In this document: positions 23,901 through 32,843 of the stretch, piece after piece
How positions within the stretch are numbered: the stretch's first letter is position 1
How the letters are laid out: the number at the start of each line of letters is the position of its first letter
Source: Gordius sp. MW1
Taxonomy: Eukaryota; Nematomorpha; Gordioida; Gordea; Gordiidae
Reading direction: 5' to 3'
DNA: 64,000 nt
NCBI GenBank assembly: GCA_964036665.1
Contig: OZ038526.1
Coordinates: 26,474,001-26,538,000 of the forward strand
Translations under genes and position numbers: made by a program
The notes under the pieces: model-generated
The model's database searches: none
Seen by the model: the letters and a program-made list of their open reading frames with translations, nothing else
What the model was told of the DNA's origin: nothing

Positions 23901-26900
23901 CTATAATGGCGTAAAAACGAGGAGAATTTATATAGTGCGGCATTAAAGCTCTTTATGTTTAATCAAACTATTTATTATATGTAAAGTGGTGGTATTCTGA
24001 TAAAATATTAAATTATTACTTATCTATGTTTTTTCGTTTATTTTAAATTTTATAAAATATTTCTTGGAAATAAATATGCGGATATATTGAATGTATTTAT
24101 GTACTATCAATCCATTATAATTTATAAAGTTAGTTTCCAATAATGGTAGTTTAGGATTGATAAAATGCGAGGGTGGAAATGGGTTTAGATATTTCGGTCG
24201 TCCATAGTTTCCAATAATGGTAGTTTAGGATTGATAAAATGCGAGGGTGGAAATGGGTTTAGATATTTCGGTCGTCCATAGTTTCCAATAATGGTAGTTT
24301 AGGATTGATAAAATGCGAGGGTGGAAATGGGTTTAGATATTTCGGTCGTCCATAGTTTCCAATAATGGTAGTTTAGGATTGATAAAATGCGAGGGTGGAA
24401 ATGGGTTTAGATATTTCGGTCGTCCATAGTTTCCAATAATGGTAGTTTAGGATTGATAAAATGTAGTTTCCAATAATGGTAGTTTAGGATTGATAAAATG
24501 TAGTTTCCAATAATGGTGGTTTAGGATTGATAAAATGTAGTTTCCAATAATGGTAGTTTAGGATTGTGGACGACCGAAATATCTAAACCCATTTCCACCC
24601 TCGCATTTTATCAATCCTAAACTACCATTATTGGAAACTAACTTTATAAATGCGGATATATGGTTTGTAGATCTGATCGACCGGCACACAATTCCACGGA
24701 TGCCTTGGCACGATATAGGATCAGTAGTTTATGGGGCTTCGGCCCGAGACGTAGCTCGCCATTTTATTGAAAGATGGAATTTTACCGTCGTAAATATGTT
24801 TTTATGCTTTTTAGCTATTTAAATAACTATTGTAAAGTTACTTATATTATACGGCCGTAAAATGTGGATCAATAAATTTAATTTAGTTATATTTTAACAA
24901 TTTTTATGCAGTTTTAAAGGTAATTTTACGCTTTAAGTTATTTAGCAAAAAATTTATTGTTCACTTTATAAAAAATTTTACCTTCTTAAAGATATTATTT
25001 AAGAATTTTTTACAATAAATACTTTAAAAATTGGTAACCCTTTGTTGAACATAGGTAATAATACATATACTACTATAATTATAATGCCATTTTTAAGGTT
25101 GAAAAGTATAAAGACGATCCGTATACGCCTTTGCTGCTGCCCAAGACATATGCCAACCTACAAGTACCCAAGGAAATTGCTGACAGAGCTTTCAATTGCG
25201 AAATTCAAGTATACCTTATTTCCAAAGCGTATAAGTTTTATACCTTAGAGAGGGTTACAGCGATTTCTCCTTTATACCACATTTTATACCAGGCATAATC
25301 TTACAAAAAAATTTGTTTAAATTACAAAGTATAATAGATCTAACGTAACAATTAAAAAAATAGGTTTTAAAATATGATTATGGCTTGTTTTTGTAATTTC
25401 CATTAATTTTAGAATAATTTTTGTTTTATCTTTTGAATAATACTTAAGTTTACATGTCATTCTTAACACGTTTTTATATACAGACCCCGTGTAAAACTAT
25501 AATCATTTTTGAAATTTGGCATACTAAGACATAAATATTCATAATTAAAGTTTTAAATCCTAAGTATCTTGGCTTAGATCTGTCGAAGTTGTACTACGTG
25601 GTCGGCTGGCATTAAAGATACAGAAGATTCAATCCATCGCGCTTATCAAGAACTCATAATGAAGGCAAAACACTACATTTATATAGAGGTTTACCTCTTT
25701 TCTTTGTTTTCCGTTTTTTCTCGTTATTTTTTTTATAAAATTTGTAATTTGTTTCACATGTTATTATATATTTTAACGTATTTTTTGGCTTTTGTGTCAG
25801 AATCAATTTTTCGTTTCGGTATATAATAATTCCATCGTTCAAAACAAAATATCTGAGGCGCTGTACGATCGTGTAGCACTTGCCATCAAGTATTCACTAA
25901 GTTTTTTCCTACGTATTTTACCATTTCTTTTCTTAAAATTAGTGCACTTGACGATTCTATGCTTAAACCTATATTGTTAACCATCGGTTTATTTTTCTTT
26001 ACTTCTTACTCTTTTTAAAAGATATATGTTTTTATATATAATTACGGGAATAATTGAGAACATGCTAAAATTAATCTGTACTTCAACGATTTTTAGAGGT
26101 TTTATGAAATTAAAAACAATTTGTTGGCTATAAACCGGCCTAGGGAGTAAATTAACTTTTAGTTAAAAATTTTCCCTTTATAATAAATTTTTTTCTTAAC
26201 GTTGCTTTCATATGTATTATATATTTTGTAGAAACGAAGAGAAATTTCGCGTTTACATAATGACTCCCCTATTGCCTGGCTTCGAAGGACAAATAGGTGG
26301 TCAAACCGGTGCTTGTATCCAAACCATCATTCATTGGAATAATTGCTCTATGGCTCTCGGGGATAATTCTCTACTTGGCAGACTTAAAAAACTAGGTGCT
26401 TCTCTATAAAATTTAAAAACAATTTAAAACGTTTCAAATATATATTTTATATAGCTTATCAAAATTTTAATTCAATATATTGTTATTGATCTTTACCTTT
26501 ATTTTAAAAGGCATAAATTACAAACCACTGCGTGTTTATAAGGGTTTCAATTAGCTTTTAAATTAATTTTTTTTGATGTTTTATATAGTTGATGATCCCT
26601 TCGAATATGTCACTTTTTGCAGTCTGAGAAATTATGCGGAGCTAGAAGAAAACTTGGTAAGTACGCTTTCTAACCCTGATATTTCTTGATATATTAAATA
26701 AAACGTGTAGTTCAAATTTGCAGTACATATTACCCAAAACACTAAAAGATTATAACACCGGGTACACCACATATGACAATAACCATAATAAGAATTTCAC
26801 AATTTCTGTTTTCACTAATTTAGAGGGTCTATTTTGTGTTTTTATTTTGCTGTTAAAAAATATTATATCTATAAAATAATAAGAGACTTCGTAAAAAAGT

Positions 26901-28891
26901 GTAATATGCTAAAACATCTTTAAAGATCATTCGATATTTATCCTGTGCGTTTCCCTGTTTAAACGTGTTCGATACTCCTCATTGATCATCAGTTTTTTCT
27001 TGTGCTTATGGTGATATAGAATAGACCTCACCTCATAAAACAAACCGTTGAACATTTCTGCCTAATAAAGCTTTCATTATTTATTTGTTTTATTATCATG
27101 TGACTACTGACTGGTTAAAACTAGAAACAACACCCCTTTAATTTCTGTACACACGGATCAGTTGCTGATGAATTATTTAATGTCAATCCTTGTAATTATA
27201 TTCGTTGGAAATAAGTTGTAAGGTTGGAATGAGTAAACGGGCTTCAGAATCTATTAATATCTCCATTTTTTATTTTTATTTACTATAGATGCCCTTTTAT
27301 ACCTAATGTACAATTTCATTTCCCTCTACTCATTTTATCAATCCAAACTTACCCCTTTTAAACAACAAATTTTTAGATTGTTGGTAAAATTGTATCGTAT
27401 ATCACAAATATGTTCAGGTAACAGAATTGATATACATCCACAGCAAATTGATGATAGTAGACGATGAATGGGCCCTGATAGGATCCGCCAATATCAATGA
27501 TCGAAGTATGCTAGGCTACAGAGACAGCGAGTTGGCTGTCGTTTTTCACGACACCCAATTTTTCGAGGGTCGTATGAATGGAAATAAAACCTCCGTTGGT
27601 GTTTTCGCGGGCAGTTTGAGAAGAAGACTTTTCAGGTTAATAACTACTTTCTTTTAAATATTTATTCTTTCAAATTAAATGTTAAATATTGTTTTTATAT
27701 GCTTAAAAGCGTGGGATTAATTAAGTTTGAGTATAGTTGAAATTGGATATGATAATTACCAACAAGATACAAATGTTTGGCCTCCTATTGTTGGTAAATT
27801 TATTCGGTTTAAAGTAAAATTTGCTTAGTCACGATATATTTAATAAACGGTCTCAATTGCTAAAACTTTCGTTTATATCAATAAAATATATATTGGAAGC
27901 TAGGGTTTATGGATATCTTCTTCTTGAATTGTAGAGTAATTTTAAGATGAAAACTAGAGGGTTATTGGAAGTCCAAAATTTATGGTGAATAATATTTTGA
28001 AGTTTCAAACTTTAAAAACAGATGGGATTTTGTCATTTGGCAAAAACTATTAAGACACCTAATGCTTAACATGCAAAAAACTTTGCAAATATCTTTTACG
28101 ATGTTTTTTTAGCTATTTACATATCATTTTTGGACGCTTGTTTCAATTTTTGTGGCAATCAAAAATTAGGGAACACTTGACAATTTTGGACAAAGATTCT
28201 AAAATTGACTTCACAGATCCGATATGCGACGAATTTTATCAAATGTGGAACGACGTAGCTCGCCAAAATACACTTATATACGAAGAAGTAAATTTTGATT
28301 TTATTTAATTGTCTTATATATTTACTTACATCATACGAATAATAAAAGAAAAACACTTATTTTTTTATTAATAAATCTTTTTTTCATGATTATTTTAGAT
28401 ATTCTTAAGATTCATCATAATTTAAAGGCCTTGTGTCTAAAAAAACTCTGTGGTAATACAACAATTTTGCACTCTAAATTTATAACCTAACCTATCAAAG
28501 GCTTTACCAGTTTCATAGGCTTTTTTGTTGAATGTTATAGTAATAAGGATAGGGCCCGGAAAACCTATATCGTCAATATATTAAATGAGGGAAGGTTTTT
28601 AGCATATAAGATTATTTCTTTACATTTTAAAGTCTACATCATAAATTTCGTTTTTCATATTAGGTCTTTAGATGCATCCCCACTAATAGAGCCCGTAACT
28701 TCGCATCTTTGGCGGAATTTCAAAAGGAAACACCTCTAGCCAGGTCAGACCCTGAGGCTGCCAGAATTCGTGTCAAAAAAATCCAAGGCCATTTGGTGCA
28801 CATGCCCCTCCACTTTTTATGCAACGAAACTCGACTCCTGCCACAAATCCTTTCCAAAGAGGGCCTAGCCCCCTCTTCCGTTTTTACCTAA
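10654..28891 (+). CDS. PLD1: Phospholipase D, PX-PH-HKD type (PLD1/PLD2-like), 25 exons
   Basis: Hydrolyses phosphatidylcholine to phosphatidic acid and choline at membranes. Exons by position: 10654-10750, 11775-11925, 12534-12656, 14792-14867, 15957-16105, 16369-16515, 16876-17025, 17526-17609, 18012-18096, 18365-18478, 18950-19089, 19865-19904, 19995-20108, 20633-20975, 21942-22265, 23732-23812, 24671-24789, 25098-25208, 25578-25688, 25801-25889, 26232-26395, 26589-26656, 27418-27635, 28170-28287, 28664-28891. All junctions are GT..AG and in phase, and sum to 3444 nt (1147 residues plus stop), close to vertebrate PLD1 (about 1070). Both catalytic HKD motifs are intact: H410-K412-D417 and H968-K970-D975, the latter followed by [12 protein letters not shown]. 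The C-terminus ends SVFT, like the conserved end of animal PLDs. One ortholog is common in invertebrates, so PLD1 versus PLD2 cannot be decided. Exon 1 is the least certain part. Confidence 0.93.
11238..11443. mobile_element. MITE family A copy 2, in phospholipase intron 1
   Basis: Near-palindromic copy with ends TAGTGCTTTAAAAACGGC and CCAGCCGTTTTGTAAAAACG and internal TTTAGTC-type arms. It lies about 330 bp upstream of exon 2. The flanks show no clear target duplication. Confidence 0.85.
11992..12181. mobile_element. MITE family A copy 3, in phospholipase intron 2
   Basis: Palindromic family A copy. Flanks CTCTATGG (left) and CATTATGG (right) match at 6 of 8 positions, consistent with an old 8-bp target duplication. 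It begins only 66 bp after the exon 2 donor. Confidence 0.85.
12189..12260 (-). mobile_element. Terminal fragment of pearl-like element
   Basis: Carries the terminal hairpin AATTGCTATGCAATT, then TATGGGCTCGTTTTTTG and a degenerate GTCC microsatellite. This is the reverse complement of the right end of the full elements at 41751-43250 and 58353-60111. The rest of the element is missing or unrecognisable; it sits directly beside MITE copy 3 in intron 2. Confidence 0.75.
12534..16105 (+). CDS. PLD1: Phospholipase D exons 3-5: PX domain and lead into PH
   Basis: Exons 12534-12656, 14792-14867 and 15957-16105. Exon 3 begins [20 protein letters not shown], the lipid-binding core strand and basic loop of the PX domain (phosphoinositide recognition). 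Exon 4 carries the short LPSFLDTYL stretch, equivalent to the C-terminal PX helix. Exon 5 contains [11 protein letters not shown] followed by [11 protein letters not shown], which corresponds to the conserved KRSGG at the start of the PH domain, and [11 protein letters not shown]. The loop between PX strand and helix is shorter than in vertebrate PLD1. Junction phases are 2/1, 0/0 and 2/1, which supports the chain of exons even where identity is low. Confidence 0.88.
12829..13314. mobile_element. MITE family A copy 4, split by a nested element
   Basis: Left half (from TTGTTGTAAAACGGC) and right half (to TTTTTACAACACTA) are the two arms of one family A copy, held apart by a 284-bp element at 12932-13215. 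Located in phospholipase intron 3. Confidence 0.88.
12932..13215. mobile_element. MITE family C nested in family A copy
   Basis: Terminal inverted repeats CATAGACTAATAGACTGCTC and its complement, flanked by a perfect 8-bp duplication GTTATGAC (12924-12931 and 13216-13223) that belongs to the interrupted family A copy. The length of duplication implies a hAT-type transposase. No coding capacity. Another copy is in the aquaporin intron at 30858-31249. Confidence 0.92.
13612..13773. mobile_element. MITE family A copy 5, in phospholipase intron 3
   Basis: Short palindromic family A copy with arms GTAAAAACGGCTGGGGTTTA and CCCAGCCGTTTTTACAACAC. Followed at about 13860-14105 by a GC-richer fragment with GCACGGGCC and CAGCCCGGGCTCGGG blocks, of the same flavour as the GC-motif elements near 46.6 and 56.9 kb. 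Confidence 0.85.
14407..14565. mobile_element. MITE family B copy 2 (diverged), in phospholipase intron 3
   Basis: Left end GGGCATAGCCAGGG, a run of nine G, AT-rich centre, and right end CCCCCTGGCTACCCC. More diverged than the other family B copies and without a clear target duplication. Confidence 0.7.
16369..17609 (+). CDS. PLD1: Phospholipase D exons 6-8: PH domain to first catalytic half
   Basis: Exons 16369-16515, 16876-17025 and 17526-17609. Exon 6 opens [12 protein letters not shown], matching the PH-domain strand WLIVKDSFLLYM of animal PLD1. Exon 7 ends with [11 protein letters not shown], the conserved HRF..YAP segment that closes the PH domain, and its last codon is split to give Trp. 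Exon 8 is [15 protein letters not shown] followed by EEIFITDWW, the near-invariant entry to the first HKD half. All three introns are phase 2, and the exon 7 donor TTTTG|GTACTT avoids an in-frame TAG just beyond it. Confidence 0.95.
17170..17367. mobile_element. MITE family A copy 6, in phospholipase intron 7
   Basis: Family A ends and arms. Flanks GTTTACAT (left) and GTTCACAT (right) match at 7 of 8 positions, which supports an 8-bp target duplication. Confidence 0.87.
18012..19089 (+). CDS. PLD1: Phospholipase D exons 9-11: first HKD catalytic motif
   Basis: Exons 18012-18096, 18365-18478 and 18950-19089. Exon 9 carries [10 protein letters not shown] and ERWRLDHIL. Exon 10 has [16 protein letters not shown], the strand and loop before the active site. 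Exon 11 has LRHPDH, then [11 protein letters not shown] with the catalytic H410, K412 and D417, then [14 protein letters not shown], the metal-free equivalent of the GG/GS motif in PLDs. The His of this motif or its partner in the second HKD forms the phosphohistidine intermediate in the family. No catalytic residue is missing. Confidence 0.97.
18551..18704. mobile_element. MITE family B copy 3, in phospholipase intron 10
   Basis: Ends ATGGGCGTAGCC and GACTACGCCCAT. Flanks CTGTTAAC and CTGTTAGC form an 8-bp duplication with one mismatch. It begins 72 bp after the exon 10 donor, inside a 471-bp intron. Confidence 0.9.
19163..19313. mobile_element. MITE family B copy 4, in phospholipase intron 11
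   Basis: Full family B element with a perfect 8-bp target duplication ACTACAAT at 19155-19162 and 19314-19321. This is the cleanest evidence in the window for the target-site length of the family. Confidence 0.95.
19865..22265 (+). CDS. PLD1: Phospholipase D exons 12-15: long variable loop
   Basis: Exons 19865-19904 (40 nt micro-exon, [13 protein letters not shown]), 19995-20108, 20633-20975 and 21942-22265. These encode about residues 440-712, the segment inserted between the two HKD halves. In vertebrate PLD1 this is the isoform-variable loop, but here it is longer. Exon 14 has a glycine-rich run, then a Ser/Pro/acidic stretch that looks disordered; exon 15 carries [18 protein letters not shown] followed by a charged helical stretch rich in Glu, Arg and Lys. 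I recognise no domain in the loop. Reading frames are open and junction phases (0, 0, 1, 1) agree, so I take the exons as real; their sequence is probably lineage-specific. Confidence 0.88.
20991..21194. mobile_element. MITE family A copy 7, 15 bp from a splice donor
   Basis: Palindromic copy flanked by a perfect 8-bp duplication GTATGGTC (20983-20990 and 21195-21202). The exon 14 donor GTATGT begins at 20976, so the insertion is only 15 bp into the intron and leaves the donor untouched. Confidence 0.95.
21360..21426. mobile_element. MITE family B copy 5, 67-bp deletion derivative
   Basis: Keeps both family B ends (CATGGGCGTAGCCAGGGAGG and GGCTACGCCCATG) but lacks the AT-rich core. Flanked by a perfect 8-bp duplication ATTGTTAG at 21352-21359 and 21427-21434. 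In phospholipase intron 14. Confidence 0.94.
22330..23563. mobile_element. Family C relic interrupted by palindromic element
   Basis: The parts at 22330-22629 and 23522-23563 together resemble the family C copy at 30960-31249 (shared blocks such as AAAGTGTTTTTAAAACGTAATG-like and ATGGTGGAT..GGTACAAA, ending in AGTCTA..ATGG). The piece between them is a later 884-bp insertion. The left terminus of this family C copy is not clear. In phospholipase intron 15. Confidence 0.65.
22630..23513. mobile_element. 884-bp palindromic hAT-like element
   Basis: Two arms of roughly 400 bp are near-perfect reverse complements: left CCTAGGTTTTGATCAGG and AACCTGAGG blocks, mirrored at the right by AACCTCAGG and CCTGACCTAGGTTTTG. 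The centre (about 22970-23160) is GC-richer. Flanks GGTACAAA and AGTACACA suggest a diverged 8-bp target duplication. Short open frames inside are by-products of the palindrome. Lies in phospholipase intron 15, inserted into a family C relic. Confidence 0.88.
23732..25889 (+). CDS. PLD1: Phospholipase D exons 16-20: start of second catalytic half
   Basis: Exons 23732-23812, 24671-24789, 25098-25208, 25578-25688 and 25801-25889. Exon 16 reads [15 protein letters not shown] (compare FWHGKDYCNFVFKDW). Exon 17 has [17 protein letters not shown] and [14 protein letters not shown], among the most conserved segments of animal PLDs. Exon 18 has [10 protein letters not shown]. Exon 19 starts [13 protein letters not shown] and ends HYIYIE, and exon 20 continues NQFFVS, so the IYIENQFF motif is split by the intron. 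The exon 17 donor could be GTCGTA or, better, GTAAAT three bases on; I use the latter (one extra Val). Confidence 0.96.
24122..24650. repeat. 74/37-bp satellite array with inverted end, next to exon 17
   Basis: Four identical or near-identical 74-bp units start at 24131, 24205, 24279 and 24353 (TAGTTTCCAATAATGGTAGT...). They are followed by three 37-bp half-units at 24427, 24464 and 24501, a partial unit at 24538, and then one full unit in inverted orientation (24567-24640). The outermost ends TTATAAAGTTAG and CTAACTTTATAA are inverted repeats, so the whole block resembles a small terminal-inverted-repeat element that expanded internally. It ends about 20 bp before the splice acceptor of phospholipase exon 17. 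Confidence 0.93.
26232..28287 (+). CDS. PLD1: Phospholipase D exons 21-24: second HKD catalytic motif
   Basis: Exons 26232-26395, 26589-26656, 27418-27635 and 28170-28287. Exon 21 has [15 protein letters not shown], the conserved strand and turn, followed by [11 protein letters not shown]. Exon 22 ends YAELEENL. Exon 23 has [13 protein letters not shown] with H968, K970 and D975, then [20 protein letters not shown], the full second HKD motif. Exon 24 has [19 protein letters not shown], the helix that follows. The intron between exons 22 and 23 (761 bp) is plain AT-rich DNA. Confidence 0.97.
28664..28891 (+). CDS. PLD1: Phospholipase D exon 25: C-terminus and stop
   Basis: Encodes the last 75 residues: [20 protein letters not shown], then [17 protein letters not shown] and the terminal PSSVFT before TAA. 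Animal PLDs end in a similar hydrophobic-Trp/Phe-Thr tetrapeptide that is needed for activity, so the terminus is likely complete. Here Phe replaces the usual Trp. Confidence 0.96.
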   Translation, partial: VFRCIPTNRARNFASLAEFQKETPLARSDPEAARIRVKKIQGHLVHMPLHFLCNETRLLPQILSKEGLAPSSVFT

Positions 28892-29062
28892 AAGCTCTGC
28901 CCCCTCCCTTTAAATTTTTGTTATACTTTTAGCTACGATTGCTATTGCTTAAATTTGCACTTTTGTCATTAGCTATTATTGAATGGCAAGTTTAAAAGGA
29001 TTCATTGTAAAAAGTAATTCTGGAGTCTGTTTTTAGCCTCAAATGACGTCCTAAACAAAATG

Positions 29063-29068
29063 AATAAA
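29063..29068 (+). terminator. Candidate poly(A) signal of phospholipase D
   Basis: First AATAAA after the stop codon, 172 nt downstream. In DNA this AT-rich the hexamer occurs by chance, so the assignment rests on position alone. Confidence 0.35.
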
Positions 29069-29534
29069 TAGCTTTTGGTATCAGGTTTAATGATATTTCC
29101 ATCTAATTTTTCAAATAAATGCTATTTTCTCACAAAGAAAACCACCAATTCTTCTCTGGTTGGGGAATTTTATCTAAACTCATAACATCGGTGCGCTTAT
29201 TGTTATGCTTAGTGAAGAAATTATTAATTAAATTTGGAAAAATCGGATATTTAACCTTATCGCCTTTTTTCGCTTCCTCCCAAGGATGTAACACAAATGC
29301 ATTTTACACAGCATCGTCGCACGTTTTTTAATCATTATACAGACGTTCTTGTTATTCCAATCCATTTCGAACCTCTTATTAAATATTTATTATATGGCAT
29401 TGATTTTTAATTTATATGTAACGAATAATATAATTGCGTACGTTATAATTTGTTAGCCCTACCTGACCCCTAGAATGGTTAATAAAACTTTTGAAAAATA
29501 GTTATAAAAAGGTAGATGTCGTGTATTGGATAAT

Positions 29535-29540
29535 TTTATT
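29535..29540 (-). terminator. Candidate poly(A) signal of the aquaporin
   Basis: AATAAA on the minus strand about 360 nt after the aquaporin stop codon. The two convergent genes have about 1 kb between their stops (28892-29902), and I see no other gene in that gap. Confidence 0.3.
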
Positions 29541-29902
29541 GTTTCTTAAAAAATAAAATATTTTCATAAATAGTTGGAAAATCAGGTGAATCCATAGATA
29601 CTGATTGTGTGAAACGAAAATTGGTTCCTAAAACTGGAGTTTACATTTAAATAATACTTATAAATTTGTATATTTATAATGAATTAATCGATCATTGGAT
29701 ATCATTATGTAATAGGATGACTTTAACTTTGAAAGCTCATAAATAATAAAAATAAGCTAAATTTTAACAATTATTTCTGCCATGTTGAAATCGTATCGTT
29801 TTAGTTTTTTAGCATTTTTTGGATTTTGTATTTGGACCCCCGAGTACAAACCTTTGTATAATAAATATTTGTAAAATAAAATAGAAAATTAAAAAATTCA
29901 TT

Positions 29903-32843
29903 CTACCTGTATATAACTGACGCTACAAGGCACCCTATCAATTGTGCCACGTAATATATGTATTGCTGTTTCCACAAATTAACACCTCGCGTTACGGTGT
30001 ATATAATAGCTGGAGCTAGGATTCTGACTGGATTTAAAGCAGGACCGCTGACTGTTCCTCTATTTAAATTGTTTGAAAAAAAATTGTTATAATGTACCAT
30101 TAAATCTAATACTTTTAGACCTTTAAAAAGTTTAATTTAATATATAAGGGTAGTAATAATTAGAAAAAGATCGACAAAAATTGAAAATCATCAAACCACC
30201 ATTAGCAGCTGATTACTATTTTTCCGATATTTACTACAACTCTAATCTAAAAATATAGTCTTTTCATACTCTTTTTATGTAAGATTTATATAAAAAAAAT
30301 TACTATATAAATTGTAAAATATGAAAGAAAATGGATTAAAAAATAAATAGTTTTATACCCAGCAAAAATGCAAGCCACCAGTGTTACGCCCACGATAAGA
30401 CCGATAATTGTACAGGGTATGGGTTCTTGATAGGTCAAGCCCGGACTTCCAACAGCCAGTATGAGTACGACTATGACTAAAAATGCGCTCATTATCATTT
30501 CGCATATAAAAACTCCGGCCATTGAATTGAGGCTCAAATTGTACGTTATCATTGCACCTTGGGAAGCTTCATATCTCGTCGGCGACATTGAAATCTATCA
30601 ATTTTTTAAAATGTAATTTTAGTTTTAGGTGGTCGTAATCGTTATTTCAGTAACTTTTTAAAAAAAATTTTAATTATATTAAATTTGAAGTTAATTTTGT
30701 TTCATAAGAAATTATGCAACTGAGAATATGCATTGGAGTATTATTTTTTGTGTCATATATATATTTATTTAATTAACATGGGGGTGTCAATTATAACATA
30801 CCCATCGCATTTTAATCACGATCTCAAAACTCGCATCCAAAAATGGCATGATACAAAGATAGACTAGATAGACTGCTCAACAACTTTAAATACGTGTACC
30901 GTTTTCCCACCATTTTTTTACGCAAACAAATAAGGAAAAGTTTTATAGATTTTAGTGATTCTGGTAAATTAAAGTGTTCTTAAACGTAATGAAATAAAAA
31001 ATTCAACTAGTTAAACAATAGCCCTCACACAATTCATAAAAATACTGTGCTGATGTGATGTTAACGCAATTTAATGCCATATGCATAACAATCATTTATT
31101 AACATTCTTTTTTATTTGTTTACTAATGAGGAGTGTAAATACACTTTTTCTGGAAAGATATGGGAGTCTGTCAAATTCGAAATGGTGGATTGGATTATAT
31201 GGTACAAATTTTACCATTTGAATGACATGCTATGTAAGTCTATTCTATGGTAATAAATTAAAAATCAACCACCACTAAATAAAAATAAACCCTGCAAAAC
31301 TTATGGGAAAAATTTGCTTACATTTAAAAATAAAATAATTGTGAACGATACAAGTAGTTGAATTGCCTCATAGCCTTTTTTCGAGGTAACAACGCTTTTC
31401 ACATATAAATTCAAGGAAATGAAATAGAGTGTGTTACTTCATTATCAAACAAAAATTAGGTCATACTGAATCGATTAAAGCTTTATCTATAACGATTGCA
31501 TGCCCGAGTAAACAATTTGCTCCTAAAGGAGAACACGAGATTTTACAAAATCATGTTTTATTTTTGCTTATTCGAATAATTTTAATTTACTCGCGCGTTT
31601 AGCAGCCAAAATTAAGTTAATAAAATTTCGAGACAAAGCAAATAAAAAAAATTCGTGGAACAAATCATTAATAATAATCAGTAAACAATATTAAAAATTA
31701 GTGTAATTGATGACAAATTAATATGTTATTAATAATTAAAAAGGAAATAAATCGGCTGGAGACTTACGTAAAAGAGGCTAGAGGCGATTAAAGCTCCGAT
31801 AATTTGAGCTATTATATATAAAAGCATGCGTCTGAAACCGAATTTGTTCGTCAGTGCAAGTCCGATCGTTATTAAGGGATTTACGTGTCCCCCGCTTCAT
31901 ATAAAAAAAGTTTAATAAACAAAATGTTTAATTATTTCTAAAATAAATAAAGGATTATTGCCAAATCATTATATAAAAGAAATGCTAAAATAATTAAGGA
32001 GTAGGCGATCAAAATTAATTGGATTTTACAATTTTCTATAGTAATTATCTGCTTAATATAGAAAAAAATAGAGATCATGTGTGAATTAGTTAATATATTG
32101 TAATATCTTAAAAAATTGGCTAGCGAGGGTCGTGGCCACTACTCAGACAAAAAAAATTAGTAAAAAAAAATTTAGCAAAATACATTGATTGTATGCCTAC
32201 CTAACATTTCCAAAAATAGCTACGATGCTGGCTAAAGTAAACCCGTGGGCCCAAGCTGCCCCCGGTATCCCCAATTCAGCCACGCTACTTAAAGAACCTA
32301 TAAAAACTAGGATGAAAGTTCCTATGCATTCGGCAATCAAAGGCCTGACCCAGGAATTGATAAAATGATTTTTGTTTGAATCCATCGAAATTTCCAATCC
32401 ATTTTTGGCTTCTTTTTCGCTAAAGTCTCCCATGTCCTGACCCAAAATGTCAGGGTATGTAATGCCTTTAATTACCTTAACTTCTAACTTGCTTTCTGAG
32501 GCATCGTGCTTTCCATTCTGTAAAAATTTATTAAAATAAGTAAATAAACTCCAAAAATTGTAAATAAATGTAGTTTTTTTAAAATGTATTACAGAAAAAT
32601 TAATGTTTTAATAACCGTCATTGTTTTACCACCATCTTTTTGGTCCCAGGGACATTGCACATTTTTGCCATTTATGTCATAACAATTACCGTTAGATAAG
32701 CCGATCGAAGTCATGGGAATACTAGTTATATTATGCGAATCCGATTTTGAATTAACGATCGGAGCAATACTGTTATTTGTTGAGCCCGCCGGTCTGCTAG
32801 TAGTTTCCAAATCCTCTTGCAAGGGGCCGTAATAACCTAGCAT
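29903..32843 (-). CDS. AQP8-like aquaporin with NPL and NPV boxes, five exons
   Basis: Membrane channel of the major intrinsic protein family. Exons in reading order: 32843-32616, 32517-32201, 31894-31768, 30594-30359, 30059-29903; phases agree and give 354 residues. The AQP8 type is suggested by RPLIAECIGTFILVFIGSLS, AWAHGF, GNVSGGHVNP and AGGTVSGPALNPVR. The first pore box is NPL (residues 187-189) instead of NPA and the second is NPV (312-314); the selectivity-filter Arg (R315) is kept. Six membrane segments are visible. A roughly 130-residue hydrophilic N-terminal tail (AQP8 has about 35) is unusual. The start at 32843 is tentative: the exon has an acceptor-like TTTTAG just upstream, and a possible further exon lies near 32999-33030. 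The stop TAG overlaps a donor-like AG|GTAGAA, so a longer C-terminus by splicing is possible. Substrate cannot be predicted; AQP8 relatives pass water, ammonia and hydrogen peroxide. Confidence 0.9.
30858..31249. mobile_element. MITE family C copy in aquaporin intron 3
   Basis: Ends GATAGACTAGATAGACTGCT and AGTCTATTCTATGG match the family C terminal repeats seen at 12932-13215, and the interior matches the relic at 22330-22629. Flanking 8-mers agree only at about 5 of 8 positions. Confidence 0.75.

Noticed and set aside
24131-24640. CRISPR-like regularly repeated array
   Set aside because: Units are contiguous without spacers, the last one is inverted, and the host is a eukaryote.
29119-29331. 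Open frame between the phospholipase and aquaporin stops
   Set aside because: It begins about 230 nt after the phospholipase stop, probably in or beyond its 3' UTR, and shows no family features.
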